Assembly (NCBI RefSeq): GCF_022539505.1
Contig: NC_061513.1
Location: 353,691,696 to 353,755,695 of the forward strand
Direction: 5' to 3'
DNA length: 64,000 nt
From: Lolium rigidum
Lineage: Eukaryota > Streptophyta > Magnoliopsida > Poales > Poaceae
The notes under the pieces were generated by a model, which did no database searches, had not been told where the DNA came from, and worked only from the letters and a program-made list of their open reading frames with translations. Positions 34,989 through 46,388 of the stretch are shown in pieces. A program made the translations under genes and the position numbers. Within the stretch, counting starts at the first letter, position 1. Each line of letters starts with the position of its first letter.

Positions 34989-35373
34989 TGACATAGGCAT
35001 CCCAAATGGGCCTGCCGAAGATAGTACCCGGGGTTTACTGAAGGCCCACTACCCGAAGAATAAGAAGATTCGGGAGCCCAAGATATATTAAGGAAAGTTA
35101 GAGTTGTAATAGGAAGTGCTATTTGTAATCTGGCGGGATGAGTTAGAAACCGTCCCGGACTCTGTAACTTGTACAAAACGAAACCCTCGGCTCCGCCTCC
35201 TATATTAAGGGGGAGTTGAGGGACGAAGAGATCATCAAATCATTGTTCACAAACCCTAGTTTTCATAATCGTCGAGTACTTTTCGGCTGAAACCTTCGAG
35301 ATCTACTTGCCCTCTACTTCTAACTAAACCCTAGCCTATAATCCATAGGCATTGACAAGTTGATACCTTGTCA
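34989..35373 (+). repeat. element B 3' LTR
   Basis: 385 bp, ends in CTTGTCA followed by the GGTAC duplication. Confidence 0.92.
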
Positions 35374-35378
35374 GGTAC

Positions 35379-35565
35379 GACTAGGTTTACAGTAGATCTA
35401 TCTCTAGACTTTCCTTGCTCGGCTCCTTCCGCGTCTTGTACTTCAAGAAATCTTCCGCTGCACCGTCCTAGTGGTCCATCTTGCCTTCGAGTGACTTCAT
35501 GGGCCTCCAACTAGGAAATACAGGATAGGGCAACATTGGTTACCCGAAGGGTAATGCCCAGGTCA
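35379..35565 (-). repeat. element A 5' LTR, second part (after element B)
   Basis: 187 bp that complete the 543-bp LTR begun at 22064, ending GCCCAGGTCA. Flanked by CTCAA. Confidence 0.9.
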
Positions 35566-35570
35566 CTCAA

Positions 35571-37828
35571 TCACCACGGTGATGAAACTAAATTGGCAGG
35601 GCACTTAGGCACAACCCTTGAACAAGAAAAGACAACTACTTCATGAGCTCAACTACACCACAATAGATAAGTGACAACATCAATCAAATTAAAATGGACA
35701 CATTATCAGATCATAATTAAGCAACCTGAGCAGGCTCCAATTGACCAAGATGCTTAGCATCAGTAATACCCACACTAAAGAATGAACAATTAACCTAAAT
35801 CACAAAATTGAATCAAATGCAATTATAACTTTTCTATTAGTGACATCGACAAAACTGAACTTTAGAGCCAGTAAACGCTAACTCTAAATGTTCAGACAAC
35901 AAATCGTAGTAGTAATTGGGTGTTAAGCTAATCCTAAGAAACAATTAACTACAAACAATGACCAAGAACACCTAAGAACAACTAAATCGAGTGTATGAAC
36001 CCTAGGACTACGCCATGATCGAAAGTCGCCAAATTTCTAGAACTTGAAGTAGGGGAAATAGAGGTTAGAGAGAGGACTCAAGGAGTAGTGTACGGTATCC
36101 ATGGGGAGCCTAGCTCAACCACACAGCCGTTGATGGACAAAGGAGACACAGACCCTGCATCGGTTCCACAACGAGCACCCGAGCGAGCGACTCGACCTAC
36201 ACTTGACCATGCCAGCGGAAACAAAACATCATAGATGACGCTAGCTACCGTAGGTAGGCCACCAAGTTCACTGGAGCTCATTAGCGTGGCGACCAACTCT
36301 GAAACTAGGGTTGGGATTGATCGTGAGAGGGTAGTAGGATCAAACCAAACTTCAAAGAACGGTAGAGCGAGAGGAGGCGAGTGTATATGTCTGGGTGCAA
36401 TAGCAGCGGTGGCCGGAGCTGGCCAGCGGCACTGGAGGCGACCACAGGGGCGAGAGAAGAATCGCGAGATATATAGAGAGATAAGTGATGGGCCGGTTCG
36501 GTCGACCGAACCATGTCAGCCGGTTTGACTACTAGGACCCACATGAAGAGGGTTATTGTAGTAATTTCGCAAATATGTTAGAATGCACACAACTAAAGGA
36601 ATCCAAAAACTAGTAAGAAAAATAAAAATGAATTGCCTATATAGATAGAAAAAATATAAAAAACTTTCCAAATATTTACTTTGTTTGACCATTACAAATA
36701 CTTTTGGTTGAATGTCAAAATAAAATAAAATTTAAATTCATATTCAAACTTAAAATTCAAACCAAACTTTGAGTGTTATTCAAAAAACATTCAAACCAAT
36801 ACAAAATAGATATATGAAAATTCTGATGTGAAATTCATTGAAATAGAAGAAAATTCTAAAGTAAAATTCAGACTTATATGAAAATTCTGAAGTGAAATTA
36901 AAATATAAACCTAAAAGCAAAATTTTGAATAAACATTTTAAATGTGACATTATGACCATGCAAGTAAAATACTTTGAGTATTTCATCTCAAAAAAATAAA
37001 TTATATCATTTAGTGTTTGATAGTAATAAAGAAAAACCTTTTCTACCAAAAAGAAATGACCACTAAACCAATAAGAGCAACGATGGAAAATAATGACAAA
37101 TGAACCTTTAAAATATCGCTAAGGGGAGGGTTTAACACACTAATAATAAATCATCTCATAATATGAACAAAGCAGGAAAGTTGGATCATTGAACATTCTC
37201 CTTACTAGACAATGATGCTATTTTCAGAACCCGAGGGTTCAGGGTCAAATAGAATTTGCAGTCTATAGTAACTGACAATTGACAGGAAAGTTCAAAAGCA
37301 ATCTGATCCTTTATCATATCCTTTGATTATTTTATATGAACTATTTTCCAAAAAAATTATAATACTATTGCATTCAAAAGCAAGAAATATTGTTTCATAA
37401 AGAATAAGAAATGAGGTTACCTACCGAGGGTGGTCGGGTAATCTTTCAGGTGGAAAGTGGAACCATGGATGAATATAGAGTGAAAACTCTAAGGTGGATA
37501 TTTCACTAGAGTGACATAACTTAGGATAACAACAATTGTATGCAGTCTTTCTAAGCGTCGTATAGACCGCCTGACCACAAATCCCGAATTGGGGCCGGAA
37601 TGTCATAGGTATCTTCTTCCTTTCGCATATCCTCGGGTTCTTAGTTCAGTTGTATTCCTTGGTGAAATCAGCAGGTGGGAGTCCATAAAGTCCCCATCAT
37701 GTGATGCATGATGAAAATTTCAGTATCATTGAAGGAGGGTAATTGAGCGTAGGCCTCGTGACAGAAACTCGTTAGAAAGCTTAGAATACGGAGCTGCAGA
37801 GAAGGGCAATGATTATCTTGTCTTTCAG
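35571..37828. other. spacer right of element A, nothing recognised
   Basis: 35571-36300 is low-complexity, A-rich spacer. 36300-36540 is GC-richer and purine-rich with a TATATAGAGAG block, but no frame or domain I recognise. 36560-37400 is AT-rich with repeats of AAAATTCTGA(A/T)GTGAAATT (36815, 36889). 37420-37800 is mixed. It should be the continuation of the sequence at 5216-7035, since A's target duplication joins them. Confidence 0.4.
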
Positions 37829-37939
37829 ATGGACCTCACATCTAAGGAAGTGCGAACGGGGATATACTCTCTGTTGAGCACCAAGCCATCAGATGTTTGT
37901 GGGAAAAGTAGCGCATCTCTCGACACTGTACCAAACGTG
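37829..37939 (+). pseudogene. candidate captured exon, unrecognised
   Basis: A 111-bp segment lies between a good acceptor (TTGTCTTTCAG) and a good donor (GTATGT). It is open in one frame for exactly 37 codons (MDLTSKEVRTGIYSLLS at the start) and is phase 0 on both sides. I do not recognise the family. It may be an isolated exon of a captured gene, or chance. Confidence 0.3.
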
Positions 37940-38023
37940 GTATGTTACTGTCTATTCTTGGAAAAAAACTACGACACAACATGAAAATGAACTCCATGAA
38001 CTTCTAACAACCCGTAAAAGACT

Positions 38024-38026
<3 letters not shown>

Positions 38027-38071
<45 letters not shown>
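38027..38071. repeat. (AT)n microsatellite
   Basis: About 22 uninterrupted AT units, 48 bp left of the element D LTR. Confidence 0.95.
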
Positions 38072-38072
<1 letters not shown>

Positions 38073-38118
38073 CTTACCTTTTCAAAAAATAGTTTTCTAA
38101 AACTTGCATAAGTCTAGA

Positions 38119-39896
38119 TGATGGGACTCGTAGCATAGAAAACAAAAAATTTCCTACCGCAAGAACGAAAACCAAGCCAAGATGCAATCTAGTAGACGGT
38201 AGCAACGAGGGGATCACGAGACTAACCCTTGAAGATTTCCAAAGCCTACGAGATTAGATCTCGTTGTTGCAGAAGATGATCACTTGCCGCTTTCAAAAGC
38301 GCGTAGAAGATCTTGACGGTGCCACAATCGGGCAGCACCTCCGTACTCGGTCACACGTTCGGTGTTGATGAAGACGACGTCCTTCTCCCCGTTCCAGCAG
38401 AGCGGCGGAAGTAGTAGATCCTCCTCGGAATCCCGACGAGCACGACGGCGTGGTGGCGGTGGTGGTGGAGATCTCCGGCAGGGCTTCGCCTATGCGCTGA
38501 AGGAGAGGTGGAGGAGGAGAGGCGGGTAGGGTTTGGGGAGAGGTGGGGCGCCGGCCACTAAAGGGGGTGCGGCCAAGGAGGCTCTGGTGTGGCCGGCCCC
38601 CTCCCCTTGTCCCTCTTTTTATAGGTGGAACCCCCAAGAGTTGTAGTCCAAGTCTTCGAATAAGACCCCAACACAAAAACTTGCCTAAGGTGGGAAACCT
38701 ACCCAAGGTGGGACTCCTACTCAAGGTGGGACTCCCACCCATTCCTTGGGGGGAGGGGGGGTGGCCGGCCACCATGGGTGGAGTCCACCTGGGACTCCTC
38801 CCCATTAGGGTTGGCCGGCCATGCTAGGTGGAGTCCACCTGGGACTCCACCTTCCATGGTGATTTCTTCCGGACTTTTCTAGAACCTTCCATAAATGCAC
38901 CGGATCAAATTTTCAAACTTGGAAAATGACTTCCTATACATGAATCTTATTCTCCGGACCATTCCGGAACTCGTCGTGATGTCCTGGATCCCATCCGAGA
39001 CTCCGAACAAAACTTCGAACTCCATTCAATATTCCATATCTACTTAAACGACATCAAACCTTAAGTGTGTCACCCTACGGTTCGCGAACTATGCAGACAT
39101 GTTTGAGACCTCTCTCCGACCAATAACCAATAGCGGGATCTGGAGATCCATAATGGCTCCCACATATTCAACGATGACTTAGTGATCGATTGAACCATTT
39201 ACATACGATACCGATTCCCTTTGTCAGGCGATATTTTACTTGTCCGAGGTTTGATCATCGGTATCTCTATACCTTGTTCAACCTCGTCTCCTGACAAGTA
39301 CTCTTTACTCGTACCGTGGTATGTCATCTCTTATGAACCATTCATATGCTTGCAAGCTAATTAGACGACATTCCACCGAGAGGGCCCAGAGTATATCTAT
39401 CCGTCATCGAGATGGACAATATCCCACTCTTGATCCATATGCCTCAACTCATACTTTCCGAATACTTAATCCCACCTTTATAACCACCCATTTACGCAGT
39501 GGCATTTGATGTAATCAAAGTACCCTTCCGGCATAAGTGATTTACATGATCTCATGGTCGAAGGATTAGGTAACTATGTATCGGAAAGCTTACAGCAAAT
39601 GAACTTAATGACGTGATCTTATGATACGCTTAATTGGGTGTGTCCATTACATCATTCATCAATGACATAACCTTGTTATTAATAACATCCAATGTTCATG
39701 ATCATGAAACGATGATCATCTATTAATCAACAAGCTAGTTATACAAGAGGCTTACTAGGGACTCCTTGTTGTTCACAAAACACACATGTATCAATGTTTC
39801 GGTTAATACAATTATAGCATGGTATGTAAACATTTATCATAAACATAAAGATATATAATAACCACTTTATTATTGCCTCTTGGGCATATCTCCAAC
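38119..39896 (-). repeat. element D 3' LTR
   Basis: 1778 bp, minus-strand TGTTGGAGATAT...GTCCCATCA. A TATAAAAAG promoter box reads on the minus strand around 38614-38622. The interior at 38680-38850 has short imperfect repeats of AAGGTGGGACTCC and of GGTGGAGTCCACCTGGGACT. The outer flank is CTAGA; its partner lies outside the window. Confidence 0.85.
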
Positions 39897-39911
39897 AGTC
39901 TCCCACTTGCA
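39897..39911 (-). promoter_or_regulatory. element D polypurine tract
   Basis: Minus-strand GTGCAAGTGGGAGAC directly precedes the LTR start, the usual tract of BARE-like elements. Confidence 0.75.
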
Positions 39912-39930
39912 CTAGAGTCAACAATCAAGA

Positions 39931-40960
39931 TTACATTGTAAGGTACCTAACACCCATGGCATTCTGGTGTTGGTCATGCTTTGCCCTAGGGAGAGCTTTA
40001 GTCAACGGATCCGCTACATTCGGATCGGTGTGTACTTTGCAAATCTTTACTTCTCCATCTTCGATGTACTCGCGAATCGAATGAAAACGCATCTTGATAT
40101 GCTTCAGCTTCTTGTGTGACCTTGGTTCTTGTGCATTGGCGATGGCACCCATGTTGTCACAATAGATGACTAGTGGGTCCAATGCACTAGGAACCACACC
40201 AAGCTCAACAATAAACCTCTTCATCCATACCGCTTCTGATGAAGCCTCCGAGGCCGCTATGTATTCTGATTCTGTTGAAGACATTGCCACCGTGCACTGC
40301 TTCGAGCTGCACCAGATTACTGCAGCACCATTCAATATAAACACGTACCCAGACTGAGACTTAGAGTCATCAGGATCAGTGTTCCAACTTGCATCGGTGT
40401 AACTAGTTACAACGAGCTCTTGGTCACCGCCATAACAAAGAAACATATCCTTAGTCATTTTCAAGTACTTCAGGATATTATTGACCGCTATCCAGTGTTC
40501 CATACCTGGATCACTTTGATATCTGCTAGTCAAACTAATTGCATGTTCTATATCCGGTCTAGTACACAGCATGGCATCCATGATAGAGCCTACTGCCGAG
40601 GCATAGGGGATCTTATTCATCCTCTCTCTTTCTTCTGCCGTAGCCGGACCTTGAGTCTTACTCAAGACCTTACCTGGCAACATCGGTAAGAATCCTTTCT
40701 TACTTTCATCCATTCTAAATTTCTTTAGAATCTTGTCCAGGTATGTACTCTATGAAAGCCCTATTAGGCGTCTTGATCTATCTCTATAAATCTTGATGCC
40801 TAAAATGTACGCTGCTTCACCAAGGTCTTTCATTGAAAAACATTTATTCAATTATCCTTTTATACTGCTTAATAGTTCTATATCATTCCCAATCAATAAT
40901 ATGTCATCTACATATAATATCAGGAATGCTACAGAGCTCCCACTCACTTTCTTGTAAATA
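39931..40960 (-). pseudogene. element D RT end and RNase H
   Basis: Minus strand. The RT end has the catalytic LYVDDILLIGND box (near 40900) and DLGEAAYILGIKIYRDRSRR. It is interrupted by two in-frame stops near 40855 and 40755. RNase H (39931-40713) is open: TDASWNTDPDDSKSQSGYVF, AMSSTESEYIAASEA, VIYCDNMGAIANAQEPR, then HTDPNVADPLTKALPRAK. A deletion at about 40955 removed the RT palm start: sequence passes straight from the FSPV motif to the region just before YVDD. Confidence 0.85.
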
Positions 40961-42432
40961 CAGGTGAGAAGGTCTCATCGTAGTCAACACCTTGAATTTG
41001 TCGGAAACCCTTTGCGACAAGTCGAGCTTTATAGACAGTAATATTACCATCAGCATCTGTTTTTCTCTTGAAGATCCATTTATTCTCGACGGCCTTGCGG
41101 CTATCGTGTAAGTCTACCAAAGTCCATACTTTGTTATCATACATGGATCCCATTTCGGATTTCATGGCTTCTTGCCATTTGTTGGAATCTGGGCTCATCA
41201 TCGCTTCTTCATACGTCGCGAGGTCTTCATCATTGTTGTCCACAATCATGACATTTAGACAAGGATCATACCAATCTGGAGTGGTACGCTCCCTTGTCGA
41301 TCTGCGAGGTTCAGTAGTTATCTCGTTCGAAGTTTCATGATCATTATCATTAGCTTCCTCTCTAATCGGTGTAGGCTGTACAGGAACTTCTTCCGGCACT
41401 GCGCTACTCTGATCTACGAGAGAAGGTTCAATAACCTCGTCGAGTTCTACTTTTCTTCCAGTCACTTCTTTAGTGAGAAACTCCTTCTCAAGAAAGGTTC
41501 CGTTCTTAGCAACAAAGATTTTTCCTTCGGATCTGTGATAGAAAGTATACCCAATAGTTTCCTTAGGGTATCCTATGAAGACGCATTTCTCCGCTTTGGG
41601 TTCTAGCTTGTCCGGTTGTAACTTTTTTACATAGGCTTCGCAACCCCAAACTTTAAGGAACGACAGCTTAGGTTTCTTATTAAACCATAATTCATACGGT
41701 GTCGTTTCAACGGATTTAGATGGTGCCCTATTTAAAGTGAATGCAGTTGTCTCTAATGCATAACCCCAAAACGATAGCGGCAAATCAGTAAGAGACATCA
41801 TAGAATGAACCATATCTAAGAGAGTTCGATTACGACTTTCGGACACACCATTGCGCTGTGGTGTTCCCGGCGGTGTCAATTGTGAAAGTATTCCGCATTT
41901 CTTTAAATGCATGACAAACTCATAACTCAGATATTCGCCTCCGCGATCAGAACGCAGAAACTTAATCTTCTTATTACGTTGATTTTCTACTTCACTTCGG
42001 AATTCCTTAAACTTCTCGAAAGTTTCGGATTTATGTTTCATGAAATAGATATACCAATATCTACTCAGATCATCTGTGAAGGTTAGAACATAACGATAAC
42101 CACCGCACGAGGCTACACTCATTGGTCCGCACACATCGGTATGTATGATTTCCAATAAGTCCGTAGCTCGCTCCATAATACCGAGAGAATGGAGTCTTAG
42201 TCATTTTTCCCATTAGACATGCTTCGCATCTATCAAGTGACTCAAAGTCAAGTGACTCAAGTAGTCCATCGGAATGGAGTTTCTTCATGCGTTTCACTCC
42301 AATATGACCAAGACAACAGTGCCACATATAAGTAGAATTATCATTCAATTTAATTCGCTTAGCATCAATGTTATGAACATGTGTATCACTACTATCGAGA
42401 TTTAACAAGAATAAACCATTCGTCTCAGGCAC
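40961..42432 (-). pseudogene. element D integrase and RT N-terminus
   Basis: Minus strand. GAG-pre-integrase region with the HHCC finger (MWHCCLGHIGVKRMKKLHSD, then CEACLMGKM). A frameshift near 42180. Integrase core IHTDVCGPM, FTDDLSRY, FLRSDRGGEYLS and GVSESRNRTLLDM supply the D, D and E residues. The chromodomain-less C-terminus has YELWFNKKPKLSFLKVWGCE. RT then starts (WKLVDL-like region, KARLVAKGFRQIQGVDYDET) and ends at FSPV before the deletion. The upstream end is cut by C2 at 42432. Confidence 0.88.
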
Positions 42433-44020
42433 TGATACGTCTCCGACGTATCGATAATTTCTTATGTTACATGCCACATTATTGATGATATCTACATGTT
42501 TTATGCACACTTTATGTCATATTCGTGCATTTTCTGGAACTAACCTATTAACAAGATGCCGAAGAGCCGACTGTCGTTTTCTGCTGTTTTTGGTTTCAGT
42601 AAATCCTAGTAACGAAATATTCTCGGAATTGGACGAAATCAACGCCCAGGGTCCTATTTTGCCACGACGCTTCCAGAAGACCGAAGGAGAGTCGAAGTGG
42701 GGCCACGAGGTGGCGACACACCAGGGCGGCGCGGCCCAGGCCCTGGCCGCGCCGACCTATGGTGTGCCCCCTTGTGTGGCCCCCCGCGTTGCCCTTCCGC
42801 CTACTTAAAGCCTCCGTCGCGAAACCCCCAGTACCGAGAGCCACGATACGGAAAACCTTACTGAGACGCCGCCGCCGCCAATCCCATCTCGGGGGATTCG
42901 GAGATCTCCTCCGGCACCCTGCCGGGAGAGGGATTCATCTCCCGGAGGACTCTTCACCGCCATGGTCGCCTCCGGAGTGATGAGTGAGTAGTTCACCCCT
43001 GGACTATGGGTCCATAGCAGTAGCTAGATGGTTGTCTTCTCCTCATTGTGCTTCATTGTTGGATCTTGTGAGCTGCCTAACATGATCAAGATCATCTATC
43101 CGTAATGCTATATGTTGTGTTTGTCGGGATCCGATGGATAGAGAATACTATGTTATGTTAATTATCAAGTTATTACCTATGTGTTGTTTAAGATCTTGCA
43201 TGCTCTCCGTTATTAGTAGAGGCTCGGCCAAGTTTTCGCTATTAACTCCAAGAGGGAGTATTTATGCTCGATAGTGGGTTCATGTCTCCGTGAACTGGGG
43301 AGTGACAGAAACCCCTAAGGTTATGGATGTGCTGTTGCCACTAGGGATAAAACATTGATGCTATGTCCGAGGATGTAGTTATTGATTACATTACGCACCA
43401 TACTTAATGCAATTGTCCGTTGTTTTGCAACTTAATATCGGAAGGGGTTCGGACGATAACCCGAAGGTGGACTTTTAGGCATAGATGCATGTCGGATGGC
43501 GGTCTATGTACTTTGTCGTAATGCCCAATTAAATCTCACTATATTTATCATGACATGTATGTGCATTGTTATGCCCTCTCTATTTGTCAATTGCCCGACT
43601 GTAATTTGTTCACCCAACATGCTTTTATCTTATGGGAGAGACACCTCTAGTGAACTGTGGACCCCGGTCCTATTCTTTACTTCGCATACAATCTACTGCA
43701 ATACTTGTTTTACTGTTTTCTTGCAAACAATCATCTTCCACACAATACGGTTAACCCTTTGTTACAGCAAGCCGGTGAGATTGACAACCTCATCTGTTTC
43801 GTTGGGGCAAAGTACTTTGGTTGTGTTGTGCGGGTTCCACGTTGGCGCCGGAATCTCCGGTGTTGCGCCGCACTACATCCCGCTGCCATCAACCTTCAAC
43901 GTGCTTCTTGACTCCTACTGGTTCGATTAAACCTTGGTTTCTTATCGAGGGAAACTTGCCGCTGTGCGCATCACACCTTCCTCTTGGGGTTCCCAACGGA
44001 CGTGTCAACTACACGCATCA
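42433..44020 (+). repeat. C2 5' LTR
   Basis: 1588 bp, colinear with the 3' LTR at 48976 and the C1 3' LTR. Differences from its partner are few and scattered. Confidence 0.92.
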
Positions 44021-44031
44021 AGCAAAATTTC

Positions 44032-44049
44032 TGGCGCCGTTGCCGGGGA
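44032..44049 (+). other. C2 primer binding site
   Basis: TGGCGCCGTTGCCGGGGA, 11 bases after the LTR, complementary over 18 bases to the 3' end of plant tRNA-Asp as I remember it; a typical Athila-lineage site. Confidence 0.85.
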
Positions 44050-44297
44050 GATCAAGACACGCTGCAAGGGGAGTCTCCACTTCCCAATCTCTTTACTTTG
44101 TTTTTGTCTTGCTTTATTTTATTTACTACTTTGTTTGCTGCATTATGTAAAAACACAAAAAAATTAGTTGCTAGTTTTACTTTATTTACTGTCTTGCACT
44201 CTATATCAAAAATACAAAAAAATTAGTTACTTGCATTTATTTTATCTAGTTTGCTTTATTTACTACTGCTAAAATGGCCACCCCTTAAAATACTAAG

Positions 44298-46052
44298 TTG
44301 TGTGACTTCACAACCACAAATAATAATGATTTCTTATGCACACCTATTGCTCCACCTGCTACTACAGCAGAATTCTTTGAAATTAAACCTGCTTTACTGA
44401 ATCTTGTTATGCGAGAGCAATTTTCCGGTGTTAGTTCTGATGATGTTGCTGCCCATCTTAATAATTTTGTTGAATTGTGTGAAATGCAAAAGTATAAGGA
44501 TGTAGATGGTGATATTATTAAATTTAAATTGTTTCCTTTCTCATTAAGAGGAAGAGCTAAAGATTGGTTGCTATCTCTGCCTAAGAATAGTATTGATTCC
44601 TGGACTAAATGCAAGGATGCTTTTATTGGTAGATATTATCCCCCTGCTAAAATTATATCTTTGAGGAGTAGCATAATGAATTTTAAACAATTGGATAATG
44701 AACATGTTGCTCAAGCTTGGTAAAGAATGACATCTTTGGTTAAAAATTGCCCAACCCATGGACTGACTACTTGGATGATCATCCAAACCTTCTATGCAGG
44801 ACTAAATTTTTCTTCGCGGAATTTATTGGATTCAGCTGCTGGAGGTACCTTTATGTCCATCACCTTGGGGGCGGCTACAAAGCTTCTTGATGATATGATG
44901 GTTAATTACTCTGAATGGCACACGGAAAGAGCTCTACAAGGTAAGAAGGTAAATTCTATTGAAGAATCCTCTTCCTTGAATGATAAGATTGATGCTATTA
45001 TGTCTATGCTTGTGAATGATAGGACTAATGTTGATCCTAATAATGTTCCGTTAGCTTCATTGGTTGCCCAAGAAGAACATGTTGATGTAAACTTCATTAA
45101 AAATAATAATTTCAACAACAATGCTTATCGGAACAATTCTAGTAATAACTATAGGCCATATCCTTATAATAATGGTAACGGTTATGCTAATTCTTATGGG
45201 AATTCTTACAACAATAATAGGAATACACCCCCTGGACTTGAAGCTATGCTTAAAGAATTTATTAGTACACAAACTGCCTTTAACAAATCTGTTGAGGAAA
45301 AGCTCAATAAAATTGATATTCTTGCTTCTAAGATTGATAGTCTTGCCTCTGATGTTGATCTTTTGAAATCGAAAGTTATGCCTAATAGGGATATTGAAAA
45401 TAAAATTGTTACTACAGCAAATTCCATCCAAGTTAGAATTAATGAGAATATAAGATTAATGGCTGAACTGCGTGCTAGGTGGGATAGAGAAGAAAATGAA
45501 AAACTAGCTAAAGAGAAAAATGTAGCTAAAGTTTGGAATATTACCACCACTAGCAATGCTAATGATTCACATGTTGCTGCACCTCCTACTATTAATGGTA
45601 AAATAATTGGTGTTGGCAATGTTTCTACTCCTAGTGCAAAGCGTGCAAAATTGCCTGAAATTGCTAAAACTGCTGAAATTGCCTGGGATAAAACTGCTGA
45701 AATTTTTTCCAACCTTGGGGACGATAATCCCATTGCTTTAGATTGTAATGATTTAGATTTTGATGATTGCCACATCTCTGAAGTTATAAATTTCTTACAA
45801 AAACTTGCTAAGAGTCCCAATGCTAGCGCTGTAAACTTGGCTTTCAAAAAACATATTACAAAAGCTCTCATAAAAGCTAGAGAAGAGAAACTAAAACTTG
45901 AAACTTCTATTCCTAGAAAGCTAGAAGATGGTTGGGAGCCCATCATTAAAATGAAGGTCAATGATTTTGATTGTAATGCTTTATGTGATCTTGGTGCAAG
46001 TATTTCGTTATGCCTAAGAAAGTCTATGATATGCTTGACTTGCCACTATTGA
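44298..46052 (+). pseudogene. C2 gag and start of protease, one in-frame stop
   Basis: One reading frame with a TAA at 44724-44726, so the product is split into 141 and about 441 codons. The first part has the retrotransposon gag domain (FSLRGRAKDWLLSLPKNSI, CKDAFIGRYYPPAKI). The second continues it (TWMIIQTFYAGLNF), then an Asn-rich low-complexity stretch (YRNNSSNNYRPYPYNN), a coiled coil (VEEKLNKIDILASKIDSL) and the protease entry (MKVNDFDCNALCDLGASIS). A frameshift follows near 46010, after the DLGAS active site. Upstream of 44298 the frame lacks a clear ATG near the primer site. Confidence 0.8.
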
Positions 46053-46064
46053 AAAACTCGTTAT

Positions 46065-46388
46065 TTGGATGTTAATCTCACCGATAATGCTAAAAAGAAA
46101 CCTTTGGGGAGAGTTGATAATGTTCATATTATGGTTAACAATAACCTTGTCCCCGTTGATTTTGTTGTCTTGGATATTGAATGCAATGCATCTTGCCCCA
46201 TTATATTGGGAAGACCTTTTCTTCGAACCGTTGGTGCTACTATTGATATGAAGGAAGGTAATATTAAATATCAATTTCCTCTCAAGAAAGGTATGGAACA
46301 CTTCCCTAGAAATAGAATGAAGTTACCTTATGATTCTATTATTAGAACAAATTATGATGTTGATGCTTCACCTATTGATGTTACTTGA
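46065..46388 (+). pseudogene. C2 protease C-terminal half
   Basis: Returns to the gag frame after about 50 bp of shifted frame. LDVNLTDNAKKKPLGRVDN and DIECNASCPIILGRPFLRTV are the retropepsin flap and C-terminal region. The frame ends at 46388 and no pol follows. Confidence 0.75.

Larger units (their letters stand above)
22420..35373 (+). mobile_element. element B: Tat-lineage Ty3/gypsy LTR retrotransposon
   Basis: 12,954 bp with LTRs of 384 and 385 bp (TGACATAGGC...ACCTTGTCA), flanked by a perfect GGTAC duplication (22415-22419 and 35374-35378). It is inserted inside the 5' LTR of A. Order: LTR, primer site, gag, protease, RT, RNase H, integrase, then two genes on the opposite strand, polypurine tract, LTR. 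It shares primer site, polypurine tract, palindrome repeats and antisense genes with A. Many frameshifts and stops throughout gag-pol. Confidence 0.93.
7036..35565 (-). mobile_element. element A: Tat-lineage Ty3/gypsy LTR retrotransposon, interrupted twice
   Basis: LTRs lie at 7036-7578 (3' LTR in element sense) and 22064-22419 plus 35379-35565 (5' LTR, split by element B). Both are 543 bp, with TG...CA ends. The flanks are CTCAT (7031-7035) and CTCAA (35566-35570), a target duplication with one mismatch. Without the B and C1 insertions the element is about 10.9 kb. Order in the minus sense is 5' LTR, primer binding site, gag remnant, protease, RT, RNase H, integrase, an antisense gene pair, polypurine tract, 3' LTR. 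This order, with antisense genes after integrase, fits the Tat lineage (Retand/RIRE2-like). Several frameshifts in pol and a missing gag core show it is dead. Confidence 0.9.

Noticed and set aside
38027..38071. Replication origin or regulatory element at the AT tract
   Set aside because: A plain (AT)n microsatellite; nothing else supports a function.
42464..43930. Several open frames of 70-145 codons in the C1, C2 and E LTRs (also 19628-21380, 49007-50603, 63229-63909)
   Set aside because: The same frames recur in each LTR copy with indels and have no family content.
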